A stretch of 64,000 nt of DNA from the NCBI GenBank assembly GCA_025267735.1, contig CM046303.1:31224380-31288379 (forward strand). The letters are read 5' to 3'. The notes under the pieces are model-generated. The model was not told the origin of the DNA. It worked only from the letters and a program-made list of their open reading frames with translations, and did no database searches. Below, piece after piece: positions 12,242 to 24,841 of this stretch (position 1 is the stretch's first letter; every line of letters begins with the position of its first letter). Position numbers and translations under genes: made by a program. Source of the stretch: Mactra quadrangularis (taxonomy: Eukaryota; Mollusca; Bivalvia; Venerida; Mactridae).

Positions 12242-13389
12242 TTAGGTCTCACTTAACATGTGTTGGGGATTTCCTCCTCCTTGGGGTCGTTCCTCCTCTC
12301 CTGATGATATTGAATATATATCTTGGTCTACATATGGTGGGGATCTTTGATGTGTGCCACTACCGGTTGCTGCGTCTTGCACAGACTTCGGGAGACTTTG
12401 GGTCCTCAACCTCACATCCTGGCACATAGTAGTTGGTAGGCAATCCTGTACTGGCTTCACCTTAGGAACATGCACCCTATTCTTTCCCTTGTCTCGGTGT
12501 GATATGTGTTCCAAGATCCAAGAGGCTTCAATATGGACTTAAACCTCTTCCTGCATGTCAATTACCCAACGCCAATTGCGCTTAGATTTGGCGAGGGCAT
12601 ATTGATGACATAAATAACTCTTGATGTCATCAGGTTTTAACCCAACTGATGACCCTTTTTGTCTTTGGGTCCCTTGTTGCCCTTATAGCTGCCCAATTGT
12701 GTTTGTAACTTTTTTATTTTCCTGATGACTTCATCAATAGATATAACATACAGATTTGACACATATAATGCTGCATTTTTATTGGGAATACCATGGGTGA
12801 ACCTCCTAACAATGAATTCATCATGGAACTCTTCAGGTTTTACAGCTAAAGTTTCAACCCTTTCCGCAAACTCTTCCAAAGTTTTCCCATGGTGTTGTCG
12901 CATAGTCAACAATTCGACCTTGTATGTTTCGGTTTCTTCTCTACTATTGAACCTCTTTTTCTAATTTATCAACCAAGTCCATGAATTCTATGTTAGGATT
13001 CCGAAATATTTTTTTCTAGCAAACAATTGAAATTTGCTCATAAAAGCAAACCAGTTACTATTTTCATTGAATACCATAGTTTTGGGTATGTTACCCATAG
13101 ATCCCCTAGGCAACTTTTCTTCTTCATAATCAAAATTAACGTGTCCTCTACCCATTCTGTTTCTGGATCTGTCCAAGGGCCTGTCGTTCACTAATTCCAA
13201 ATATTCCGCCGCCCTTGCAGGTCTTCTAAAATCATTGTTCGATGTTCTTCTTTCACCATCTTCCACATATTCTTCGTTGGATCTTCTCCTTCTTGCTGCG
13301 TCCCTGTATTGTCTAACCGGAGTGTCCTCTTGTAGGTTCATTCTTGTTAGACGTGGAGTTGATGCAGTATCTGGTGAACTGCTTCGCAT
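12242..13389 (-). pseudogene. Broken Ty3/gypsy-type retrotransposon gag
   Basis: Minus strand. The first block (13389-12988) begins with an Arg/Ser-rich tail (RRRRSNEEYVEDGERR) and runs into NWFAFMSKFQLFARKKYF, the start of a retrotransposon gag domain. After a frameshift, stops and an apparent internal deletion, the second block (12912-12637) gives the gag-domain end: RQHHGKTLEEFAERVETLA, FIVRRFTHGIPNKNAALYV, SIDEVIRKIKKLQ. A third open stretch (12514-12242) may be the eroded region after gag. No protease, reverse transcriptase, integrase or LTR pair seen. Non-functional. Confidence 0.7.
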
Positions 13390-13439
13390 CTTACCGTCAA
13401 TAATTTGTCAAAGACGATCTCTGACAATATAATCATCCA

Positions 13440-16110
13440 TACCACCACAGGAACGCATTGATGTATCACAACTTATATAGTCCAGAGTACATTGTATAAT
13501 GTATAATTGTAATATAATATTTATATTGATGATGATAATGATTATAACGGTTATAACAATAATAGTAATGGTTATTGCCCGCACATACCAGTCATCGCCT
13601 CAGCGTGTATTCACTTATTCCGTTTTCACGGCCACCACTCCTTCTTAGGTCTACAAGAATGATACAGATTATATGATAAATTATATGCATACTGATATAT
13701 CACATTTTAATGCCCACTGCAAAGTAAAACCTCCGTCATTTAAAGTCAGAAGTAGCATGATTGTAATAGTAAGAACAGCATTTTTTTGTTACCTTAGAAG
13801 CGACCTCAACAACATGAAACTCAAACAGTGCTCATATATACATGTTATTATTTTGCTGTTTCAATTGTTTTAAAAGGAATCCAAACTCCAGGACTGTATT
13901 TACTTATTCTATGATAAAAGTTAAAACGTGTTCTTTTTTAGTTCAGAATATGTTTTCAATTTCTGAAATTGGTTACCATGGCAAACAAATACTCACCATT
14001 CAAAAAAGTGCTTTCATCATGAGACAACATACTCGTATAAAACTATTAAACTACAAATTTAGAAAAAAACAGTTTGAAGAGAGATCATTATTTCCAAATC
14101 AAGCCATTTATTTTGTACTATTGCCATGGGTACAGACTTCAACCAAAATTGTTAAAAATGTTAAAATTTTAATGTTGAAATGATAATTGATAGATTGCCC
14201 TGTCATATGACAGAATATGAGTTACTTTTGCTCTATGGTCAAATTTAGGGATAAATGAACATTCTTTTTTGCATCTATTAAATGTTATATAAATAATATT
14301 TTGCTATCACATCATACGCTTTTTAGATGATATCCTTGAAATTAATGAATAGTGATTGAGATTTTCGTACATTAAAGATTATTCAGATCTGTCGCATTAA
14401 CATTCGAATCAACTGAATTGACTAGTTTATCCAAACTATATATGAACTGTCGAGAAAATTTGTATTTAGATTTGACGAATCTCGCCTTGCTGTTGTAGAA
14501 GTAACCGTTTAAGATAATCGTTAACATTTTTATAGAAGCGTATAGTTTCTGGTTAAATTTTGTCACACTGTACATGAGTTACCCGTGGATTTCTTTTTCT
14601 TAAGAAGAGACGTAAAGTTAGTTATCAATTTTTCCGGGGTATTGAATATGAATAAAACTTGAATTCCCCAATGTGTTAAAAATCAAGTTCATGAAACCCT
14701 CCGACGAGTTTAATCTTTGGGATGTTTAAAAAGGGCCTTTAAGTCCTGATTAGTTTGAGTTTATGTAAAATACACAGTAAGAGGAATGTCTTGGTGCAGT
14801 TTTATCAATATTTCAAAACTAATGATTTCTCGGGTGACACATAGGGTTTATTGCTAAGAACACAGTGATTCATATTGGGTGGGTATAGGATTAGTAATCT
14901 CCGTAAACAGATATCCTGTACAGCTTTGTCCTACAGGATCTCTACTGTCTCCGTGGAAAGTCACGTCGAGATGAACTTTGTGTCGACCAATCAATGCGTA
15001 GCTTTTATCTAGATGAAAACACTATTAATCACATTTTGATTTCGTAATTTCTATTTTTAGACCAAATTTGGCAAGCTAATTTAACAGCGGTATTTTTCAC
15101 ATTCTGCGATTGGACGGCTCATTTCAAATTGCGTGACGTACACGATGTAAACAAGTTACGTATCATAACAATCTCGTCATGAATATTATGATGAGAAAAG
15201 GTCACCTGAACGTGACCTTCGTTTGAAAAAGGCAAGATCTAAATTAGCGAGTAGGCGAGCGGAAAATTTTAGATCAGGTTTTAATCAGATTGAAGGATTA
15301 GGGATAAACTTTTTTGGATATTGATAAGGTTTGTCTTAACTAGGTAAAATAAGCTTTATTGCAAGTCAGCAATCTTGGAATAATGGTGATCAGAGACTTT
15401 CTATAGCCCTGGTGAATAGGTGGGAATGGTAGCGGAAATGACCGCCCTAAACAGACCAGTGAACCCCCATGGTGTAAAAATCCCTGCCCGTGCCCCTCCT
15501 TGTACCTTATGCATGCTTGTCCATGCTCCGTGTCCCATGCTAATTTGCTTCTCTTTTTCAGCACATCTTTTGTTATAGTTTGTTAATTTCCTTTAAAATA
15601 CATATTTCTTTCGGGTTTCTCTTCTCGTGTTTTGTCTATTTCAGATTCTGACTGATTTGTATGGATCAAGAAATGTGTACAAGACAATGCTACGAGGTAA
15701 TTTCCTAATAATCTACACTGTCACGAAAAAAGTAATTTGTCCTCAAGTTTATTTTGGACAATCATTTTGCTGTTGTAATCAACGTTACAACAAATACAAA
15801 ATGTATATGTGTCATCTAATACAGTAGTTTTTTTTAAACCATATTATACAAAATAAAACTGACAAACATGTTTGGATAAGATCTAATTCAATTATTATAA
15901 TGTCTGTCTGTTAAAAAACTGTTTAGTTTAGGCTCAAGTGAAATGCGAGTTTGTTGTTTTAAGTTCACACTAAAAACCCATGGTATTTTATCTTGAAACA
16001 TTTTATGTATTTTCATTATTAAGATCATCTAACAACGGTTATTCCAACTGCAGTGAAACGATATCTATAGTAAAAAAACCCCGCTATAGTCTGTTATTGA
16101 GTTCCTTCCT
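13440..16110. other. Long stretch without recognised genes
   Basis: AT-rich sequence. An exon-like 52-base segment at 15645-15696 (TTTCAG before, GTAATT after) has one open frame but no recognisable product. A GC-richer patch (15400-15560) looks like an old repeat. Nothing else found on either strand. Confidence 0.35.
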
Positions 16111-16121
16111 CGGTTTGTTTA

Positions 16122-16285
16122 CAGTACAACCTCTCTTAAACAACACCCACAGAGAGGAACAAAATGTGTTGCTGTTCAGAGGTTGTTGCTCTGCAGAGGT
16201 TAACTTCCATTAAAATTGCATCTAACGTGATTGCATAAAGCTGTTGTTGCACAGAAGATTTGTTCTGCAGAGGTTATAATGTATT
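16122..16285. repeat. Fragment of a Tigger-like MITE
   Basis: Begins ACAGTACAACCTCTCTTAAA, resembling the ends of pogo/Tigger MITEs, and contains repeated CTGCAGAGGTTA(A/T). The opposite terminal repeat was not found. Confidence 0.4.
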
Positions 16286-16636
16286 CAGCTTCTAATTGTA
16301 TACGTTTGTATCATAAAAAAAACATTTCTGTATGGTTTTTATTCCCGTATGTTATATTTTAGGTTGCGATGAATGTCCATGGATTTAGCCGAGTAAGAAA
16401 AGACAAAATATGGCCATTTTGAGTTGGATGGATGAGTAAATGGAAACATCACGTTATGATATAAGCTCCAGTGGTAAGTACTATGAAATTCTCCGAAATT
16501 TTATTAAACAATAATAATTTTGTTTATGAACACCAATAAAAATATCGTTGTTAGACTACTGTCGTCATTCTTCGTATGAAGAAAATTTACAGTAAGAAAA
16601 ATTATCAGTAGCATCTTATAGTATACTAATTCTAAC

Positions 16637-16905
16637 CCGGGTTGGTTGCGCAGCTTGTAGCGCACCGGGATTAGGAATCTGTGTGCCGAAGGGGTATTGT
16701 TTCAAGTCTCATTCGGAGAAGTTTTATCCTTCCGCGATAATTTGACAGTAATGACAATTTTCCTCCATTTATTAGGTATAAAGAGAAGTTCCGACGTGTA
16801 AGTACTGGCTATAGACAAGTGTCCAGGATAGCTAGGTTAGGTGTGCTGGACGCTGTAAAGTATGTGTTGACAAAATGTGTTGACACGGCTTTAAACCCAG
16901 TATAA
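16637..16905 (+). repeat. SINE-B, near full length
   Basis: A tRNA-like head (GGTTGGTTGCGCAGCTTGTA...TCAAGTCTCATTCGG) is followed by ATGACAATTTTCCTCCATTT, GTACTGGCTATAGACAAGTG, TCCAGGATAGCTAGGTTAGG and a TTTAAACCCAGTATAAAAAA tail. Same body as 44171-44395. Confidence 0.7.
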
Positions 16906-16909
16906 AAAA

Positions 16910-18100
16910 GTACTTATTCTAATGAGACTAATATATAATTTCAGGTTTGTTGCTATGGACACAAAGATTCATGAAACATGTCAAGATATTTCGATGTCTT
17001 CAGTCAACTGCTGCAGAAGAACTAACGAATATCAAGATCCGTTTTCATGTTATAATTTGGCCTGTTTATTCCTAACAAGTCATCTCGGACATTTTGTCCT
17101 TGAGATGTTTGTTGCCCAATTTCATGCCCTTGATATAACTTGGCCCACTGATAATTAACAAGTCGTCTCGGACATTTTGTCCTTGAGATGTTTGTTGTCC
17201 AAGTACAATTTTCGAATTTTCGGTGTTGCGTTTTACTTAGAACACATTCATAAGTTTCACAACCATATCCCCTGGCAACATTTGTTGCACGGAGTCAAAC
17301 GGCGGATATTTGTGACTACTTGTGCATCTTAGAGTACAGATGTTTGCATCGTCCATGGTTGAATTTTATTTTTCTGTCGGTGCCTCATACATGAACCCTA
17401 CCTATTTAAATACTCGATAATATTCGTTCTTAATTACCGGTTTATTATTTGTTAACTATCGCAAGTATAGAAATGATTGGAATTCGGGATACATGTAGCG
17501 CCACCGACAGTTGAATACAATTTAACTATGAACGATTCGTCAATATCTGAAGGGAGTTCAGTTACCACGAACGTTACAGAACGTTCCGTAACGAGACATT
17601 CGGAACTCCACGGCCATTTGCTGCGAATAATCTCCATATTTAGACGCTATTTAGAAACTACCGGTGTTAAACAAAAATATGGTCGTGTAGGGAATGAATG
17701 ATGTTTTGTCTTAAATCCATTAATTTTGAAACATCACTCATTGCCTTAAAGATCGCATATTTGTGTATTAGATTAGATTATTAATGGCCGAGGAGGTCTG
17801 AATGTATCGTTATGTAGCGTTCTGGAACGTTTTGTTTGATTGCTACTAGTTGTGTTTAAAAAGTAGTGACATTCGGAACACTTCGACTGTTAATTAAATG
17901 TGAGAATAAACAGCCGAGGAGCTCCAAATGTAATTGACACAAGCTGCTGCCTCGGTAACTTTGATCTAGCGGGATCAAGAGTAATGGAAATTCTCCAATC
18001 CTAATTAACTTGATCAGGCGAGACTACAGCTACTGAACATCCGTTTTCGTACAAGCCCATCTGAGGCGAGGTTTTAGTTACGGAAGTTCCGTCATACAAC
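16910..18100. other. Non-genic stretch with a short local duplication
   Basis: The text AAGTC(A/G)TCTCGGACATTTTGTCC followed by TTGAGATGTTTGTTG occurs twice (17080-17117 and 17159-17200). An open frame from an AG acceptor (16945) carries five cysteines but no recognised domain. Nothing else supported. Confidence 0.4.
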
Positions 18101-21100
18101 ATAACTACATGAGACATCGCTTCAGTTGCTTCCGTTATCCTAGACAACTCTTTATAGCTGGGCTAGAGAAACGGAACTTCGTTATCCTAGTCAGCTCTAT
18201 ATAGCAGAACTAGAGTTACGGAATTTCCGTATCCTAGACATTTCTATATAGCAGGACTAGAGATACGGAACTTCCGTTATCCTAATCAGCTCTATATAGC
18301 AGGACTAGAGATACGGAACTTCCGTTATCCTAGACAGATCTATGTAGCAGGACTAGAGAAACGGAACTTCCGTTATCCTAGATAGCAGGACTAGAGTTAC
18401 GGAACTTCTGTTATTCTAGACAATTCTTCATAGCTGAACTAGAGAAACGGAACTTCCGTTATCCTAGACAGCTCTATATAGCAGGACTAGAGATACGGAA
18501 CTTCCGTTATCCTAGACAGCTCTATATAGCAGGACTAGAGTTACGGAACTTCTGTTATTCAAGACAACTCTTTATAGCTGGATTAGAGATACGGAACTTC
18601 TGTTATCCTAGACAGTTCTACAAAGATGGACTAGAGAAACGGAACTTCCGTTATCCAAGTCAGCTCTATATAGCAGGACTAGAGATACGGATTTTCCGTT
18701 ATCCTAGACAGTTCTATATAGCAGGACTAGAGATACGGAACTTCCGTTATCCTAATCAGCTCTATATAGCAGGACTAGAGAAACGGAACTTCCGTTATCC
18801 AAGTCAGCTCTATATAGCAGGACTACAGTTACGGATTTTCCGTTATCCTAGACAGATCTATATAGCAGGACTAGAGAAACGGAACTTTCGTTATCCTAGA
18901 CAGTTCTATATAGTAGGACTAGAGTTACGGAACTTCTGTTATCCTAGACAGATCTATAAAGCATGACTAGAGAAACGGAACTTCCGTTATCCTAGACAGT
19001 TCTATATAGCAGGACCTGAGATACGGAACTTCCGTTATCATAGTCAGCTCTATATAGCAGGACTAGAGATACGGAACTTCCGTTATCCTAGACAGCTCTA
19101 TATAGCAGGACTAGAGTTACGGAATTTTCGTTATCCTAGACAGCTCTATATAGCAGGACTAGAGATACGGAACTTCCGTTATCCAAGTCAGCTCTATATA
19201 GCAGGACTAGAGATACGGATTTTCCGTCATCCTAGACAGTTCTATATAGCAGGACTAGAGATACGGAACTTCCGTTATCCAAGTCAGCTCTATATAGCAG
19301 GACTACAGTTACGGATTTTCCGTTATCCTAATCAGCTCTATATAGCAGGACTAGAGATACGGAACTTCCGTTATCCTAATCAGCTCTATAAAGCAGGACT
19401 AGAGTTATGGAACTTCCGTTATCATAGTCAGCTCTATACAGCAGGACTAGAGTTATGGAACTTCCGTTATCCTAGACAGCTATATATAGCAGGACTAGAG
19501 ATACGGAACTTCCGCTATCCTAATCAGCTCTATATAGCAGGACTAGAGATACGGAACTTCCGTTATCATAGTCAGCTCTATAAAGCAGGACTAGAGTTAC
19601 GGAACTTTTGTTATCCTAGACAGGTCTATAAAGCAGGACTAGAGAAACGGAACTTCCGTTATCCTAGACACAAATGTATGGCAGGACTAGAGTTACGGAA
19701 CTTCTGTTATTCTAGACAGCTTTTTATAGCATGACTAGAGATACGGAGCTCCGTTTTCCTACACAGCTGTGTATGGCAGGACTAGAGTTATGAAACTTCC
19801 GTTATCCTAGACAGGTCTATATAGCTGGACCAGAGAAACAGAACTTCCGTTATCCTAGACAGTTTTATATAGCAGGACTAGAGATACGGAACTTCCGTTA
19901 TCCTAGTCAGCTCCATACAGCAGGACTAGAGTTACGGAACTTCCGTTATCCTAGACAGTTCTATATAGCAGGACTAGAGATACGGAACTTCCGTTATCCT
20001 AGTCAGCTCCATACAGCAGGACTAGAGTTACGGAACTTGCTTTATCCTAGTCAGCTCTATAAAGCAGGACTAGAGATACGGAACTTCCGTTATCCTAGAC
20101 AGCTCTTTATTGCAGGACTAGAGTTTCGGAACTTGCGTTATCCTATATGGCTCTGTAAAGCGGGACTAGAGAAACGGAACTTCCGTTATCCTAGATAGCA
20201 GGACTAGAGTTACGGAACTTCTGTTATTCTAGACAACTCTTTATATACTAGGACGAAAAAGAAACGCCGGGTACATAAAATATGCAACACATGTCCGGCC
20301 GTGTTTCGCAAAACAAGAAGGGTCATCGTTAAAAGGGGGTATTTTTTCACATAATCAGCATCGGAAATCGATTGAAACTTCAACAGCTGGTTCCATACAG
20401 ATGACATTTCATACAAAAATAAATATAATAATCCAATAATACAATTTATCCATTAAAACAATCATTATAGGTTACCCGGCGTTTCTTTTTCGTCCTAGTA
20501 TAGCTGGACTAGAGAAACGGAACTTCCGTTATCCTAGTCAGCTCTATATAGCAGGACTACGAAATTTCCATTATTCTAGACAGTTCTTTATAGCAGGACT
20601 AGAGTTACGGAATGTTCGTTATCCTAGTCAGCTTTATATAGCAGGACTAGAGTTACGGAATGTTCGTTATCCTAGTCAGCTCTATATAGCAGGACTAGAG
20701 TTACGGAATGTTCTTTATCCTAGTCAGCTCTATAAAGCAGGACTAGAGTAACGGGACTTCCGTTATCCTAGTCAGATCTATATAGCAGGACTAGAGTTAT
20801 GGAACTTCCGTTATCCTAGTCAGCTCTATATAGCAGGACTAGAGATACGGAACTTCCGTTATCCTAGATAGCAGGACTAATGTTATGGAACTTCCGTTAT
20901 CCTAGTCAGCTCTATACAGCAGGACTAGAGTTACGGAACTTCTGTTATTCTAGACAGATCTATAAAGCAGGACTAGAGAAACGGAACTTCCGTTATCCTA
21001 GACACAAATGTTTGGCAGGACTAGAGTAACGGAACTCCTGTTATTCAAGACAGCTTTTTATAGCAGGACTAGAGTTACGGAACTTGCGTTATCAAAGACA

Positions 21101-22850
21101 GCTTTATATAGCAGAACTAGACATACGGAGCTCCGTTATCCTAGACAGATGTATATAGCTGGACTAGAGAAACAGAACTTCCGTTATCCTAGTCAGCTCT
21201 ATACAGCAGGACAAGAGTTATGGAACTTCTGTTATCCTGGACAAGTCTATGTAGCAAGGCTAGATTTAGGGAACTTCCGTTATCCTAGACAGGTCTATAT
21301 AGCAAGACGAGAGAAACGGAACTTCCGTTATCCTAGACAGTTTTATATAGCTGGACTAGAGATACGGAACTTCCGTTATCTTAGTCAGCTCTATACAGCA
21401 GGACTAGAGTTACGGAACTTGCTTTATCCTAGTCAGCTCTATAGAGCAGGACTAGAGTTATGGAACTTCTGTTATCCTAGACAAGTCTATGTAGCAAGGC
21501 TAGAGTTACGGAACTTCTGTTATCCTAGACAGGTCTATATAGCAAGACTAGAGTAACGGAACTTCCGTTATCCTAGACAGTTCTATATAGCAGGACTAGA
21601 GATACGGAACTTCCGTTATCGTTGTCAGCTCTATATAGCAGGACTAGAGTTTCGGACCTTGCGTTATCCTATATAGCTCTGTAAAGCAGGACTATAGTTA
21701 CGGAAGTTCCGTTATCCTAGACAGATCTATATGGCAGGGCTAGAGTTATAGAACTTCCGTAACCCTAGACAGATCTATATAACATGCTAGAGTAACGGAA
21801 CTTCCGTTATCCGTTTTCCTCGACAAGTTTATATAGCAAGGCTAGAGTAACAGAATTTCCATTATCCTAGACGAGTCTATGTAGCAAGGCTAAAGTAAAA
21901 ATTTCCATAATCCTAGACCTATATAGCTCTGTATAGTTACGGAAGTTCCGTTATCCTAGACAGATCTATATGGCAGGGCTAGGGTTATAGAACTTCCGTA
22001 ACCCTAGACAGATCTATATAACATGCTAGAGTAACGGAACTTCCGTTATCCTAGACAGATCTATATATAACATGCTAGAGTAACGGAACTTCCGTTATCC
22101 TAGACAGTTTTATATAGCAGGACTAGAGATACGGAACTTCCGTTATCCTTGTCAGCTCTATATAGCAGGACTAGAGGTTCGGAACTTGCGTTATCCTATA
22201 TAGCTCTGTAAAGCAGGACTATAGTTACGGAAGTTCCGTTATCCTAGACAGATCTATATGGCAGGGCTAGAGTTATAGAGTAACGGAGCTTCCGTTATCC
22301 GTTTTCCTCGACAAGTTTATATACCAAGGCTAGAGTAACAGAATTTCCATTATCCTAGACGAGTCTATGTAGCAAGGCTAAAGTAAAAATTTCCATAATC
22401 CTAGACAACTCCTTAGCAAGGCTTGAGTACCAGAATTTCCGTTATGCTAGAAAAGTTTAAGAAACAAGGCTAGAGTAACAGAACTTCCATTATCCTAGAC
22501 AACTCGGCAACAAAGCTAGAGTAACGGAACTTCCGTTATTCGCTATAAGTCTATATAGCAAGCCTAGAGTAACGGAACTCTCATTATCCAAGACAACCCA
22601 GCAGCTTGGCTAGAGTAACGGAACTTTCGTTATCCGTATAAGTCTATATAGCAAGCCTAGAGTAACGGAAATTCCATTATCCTAAACAACTCTATATAGC
22701 AAGGCTAAAGTAACGGAACTTCCATTATCCCAGACAACTCTACAGCGAGGCTAGAGTAACGAAGCTTCCATTAACCTTGACAACTCTATAGCAAGGATAG
22801 AGTAACGGAGCTTCCAATATCCTTGACAACTCTATAGCCTGGCTAAAGTT
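18100..22850. repeat. 48-bp satellite array
   Basis: About 4.7 kb (excluding one 255-bp insertion) of a 48-bp monomer: CGGAACTTCCGTTATCCTAG, ACAGCTCTATATAGCAGGAC, TAGAGATA. Each unit contains the palindrome CGGAACTTCCG. Truncated units (CCTAGATAGCAGG) occur several times. Units degrade and vary more beyond 21.7 kb. Since 48 is 16 codons, long frames open by chance: 21008-21556 reads 182 codons of a 16-residue repeat (NFRYPRQ(V/L)YIARLE). No start/splice context, so not a gene. Confidence 0.95.
20246..20500. mobile_element. 255-bp MITE inserted in the 48-bp satellite
   Basis: Near-perfect inverted termini of about 28 bp, tips TACTAGGACGAAAAAGAAAC. TA lies on both sides (20244-20245, 20501-20502). 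Deleting the element plus one TA restores the satellite text CTCTTTATAGCTGG, which proves insertion into a pre-existing array. A short minus-strand ORF inside shows no recognisable domain. Confidence 0.88.
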
Positions 22851-22979
22851 ACAAAACTTCCACTTTCAATATCGAACATCGAATCAGTTTTACGTTCGAC
22901 ATCGGCATAATGTGCGAATATCATCGAGAAGTCGAATATTGAACCAGCACGAAGTTCGAAATTAATAATCATCATTCGA

Positions 22980-23215
22980 ATATTGAGCTGAAGTTGAATA
23001 TCGAACCAGCTCGACGTTCGACATTCGTTAGAAATGGTACGAATAACAAAATGAAATCGAATATCGAACCAGCTCGACGTTCGACATTCGTTAGAAATGG
23101 TACGAATAACAAAATGAAATCGAATATCGAACCAGTTCGACATTCGACATTTGTTAGAAATGGTACGAATAACAAAATGAAATCGAATATCGAACCAGTT
23201 TGACGTTCGACATTC
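22980..23215. repeat. 63-bp tandem array
   Basis: About four copies of a 63-bp unit: ATATCGAACCAGCTCGACGT, TCGACATTCGTTAGAAATGG, TACGAATAACAAAATGAAAT. Partial copies continue to ~22870 on the left. Open in several frames on both strands because 63 is divisible by three. Confidence 0.9.
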
Positions 23216-23349
23216 TCTGATTATCTAGTCCAAATTTCAAACTGAAGTTGAGTTGGACATTCGTTAATAATTGTCTTAATGTATTTCTAATGTATATATC
23301 GAATGTTGTGCCAATAGTTATTGGAGCTTTAATTCTTATTTTTTCAGAA

Positions 23350-23642
23350 GAACTGGATGACATACAATGTTACAGCTCATCGTCTCATCTGAACTACACT
23401 GTACCTATACCAAATACCTCCGCAAATACTACAAGACTGTATCAGGTCGTACATGTCAACGCTGGGATAGCCAATCACCTCACATTCATGGTGTAACTGC
23501 GGTAAACGTACCAGAAACTACTTTGACTGAAACAGAAAATTATTGCCGGGATGGGGACAACAGTGGTTTCCCATGGTGTTACACGACAGATTCCTTAGCA
23601 AGATGAGAGTTCTGCGATGTAATGAAATGCATGTCACCTGGC
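23350..23642 (+). pseudogene. Kringle-domain exon with frameshift and stop
   Basis: After a TTATTTTTTCAG acceptor the first frame gives DDIQCYSSSSHLNYT, the N-terminal kringle cysteine region. The text then continues in another frame as TVSGRTCQRWDSQSPHIHG and ENYCRDGDNSGFPWCYTTD, unmistakable kringle signatures. The break is a one-base loss near 23400. Near the C-terminus the conserved Trp codon is TGA (23604-23606), after which EFCDVMKC completes the expected last cysteines, and a GTATGT donor follows at ~23643. Kringles are extracellular binding modules in proteases and receptors. No other exons of a parent gene were recognised; either a dead exon/gene relic or an assembly error. Confidence 0.75.
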
Positions 23643-23699
23643 AGTATGTATATATAAATTTCTATATAATCGATATTTCGTTATAAGGAGTAACGAAAC

Positions 23700-24840
23700 T
23701 TCTCTACTGAAGATAATCGTCGGCTATGTGCACCGATAGTTAGGGCAAACGATACCACGGCTCGGATTCCGATCGACTTTTCAGACAGCGTTTCTGCTAC
23801 TCTTAGACAGAACGGGAAGAGAACTCTTCCAGACACGCATGCACAGTAGAACGAACGGTTGGGTCTATTTATAATCCGGATTTCGGCCCAAATTGACATG
23901 GATACTTTTGAAATATACCAACCCCAAATATGTGAGCGTGTTGCTTAGGGGTAAATAAATTTATGACAAGTCTATCAATTGTTGTCAGACTCATATGATA
24001 CCTACGCGAGCCTAAGTAGAATAGTATATCCGTACTTTCGCTTTGCATTACATCCCTAACTCCATTTTTAAGTTAAGCGCTTTTTAAGCGCTTAACTTAT
24101 TACGACCATCTCGACAGTCGTTTCGGGTTTAGCCAACCAAAGTCTAAGACAAAATAGTTCTTCCGACCTCCGATTTTACCACAACCACGCAATTTTTTTC
24201 ATAGTATGTACAAATTTTCTCTATTCTACGAAATTACAGACAAAAGTGCATCATATGGAACATAAAATCATTCAAACAAGCTGTCCCAAAGTTTTCGTTT
24301 TATATTGGGCACGTTTCACTAGGCGAGCGCTAATATGCTACTCAAAATTGCTTTCAAAAAGCGCTAGCTAGCGATAGACTTGTGGAAAATGCCCCTTGAT
24401 ATGAAAACACGCAAGGATATCGAACTTTTTTTCTGTGACGTCACTTAACCCACGGAGATGAACGATGTTGCCGGAAAGAGTCGAACTCTATCAACATTGA
24501 AATTATCGAGGGTAATTAGACGAGATGACCGACATACATTCAATCGCGATTGATTTGAATATCATCACAGAAGTGTTACAATGATTTTAAAGCGTTTGAT
24601 CATGTCTGCATGGCTTATTAGAGATGTACACGCGGACAGCTGAGACGGAGAGCGGATGACTGAATACGTACAAATTGGAGGGATTTTCTCAAAGCAATTT
24701 TCAATCAAGTTGTTAGGCCAAGCAAAATAAATGAACTTGTATTTTTCTACTTGTTTTTGCAATTCCATATGACTTACCACTGAAATGATTATGATGCGTG
24801 TATAGTAAAATTTAGATACAGTATAAAACAATAAGATAGT
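23700..24840. other. No gene recognised
   Basis: Mixed-composition non-coding DNA. Contains the hairpin at 24070 and several AGCGCT motifs (24330-24375) but no ORF with protein-like features. Confidence 0.35.
24070..24098. other. Perfect short hairpin
   Basis: AAGTTAAGCGCTT, three T, AAGCGCTTAACTT: 13-bp perfect arms with a 3-base loop. No T-run or gene context gives it a role. Confidence 0.6.
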
Positions 24841-24841
24841 T

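Noticed and set aside
15645..15696. 52-base exon-like segment
   Set aside because: Splice-like borders and one open frame, but no partner exons and no recognisable product.
16945..17158. Cysteine-containing open frame after an AG
   Set aside because: Cysteine spacing fits no module I know, and the frame runs into a local duplication.
21008..21556. 182-codon plus-strand ORF
   Set aside because: It is the 48-bp satellite read in one frame (16-residue repeats); no start context, splice sites or non-repeat sequence.
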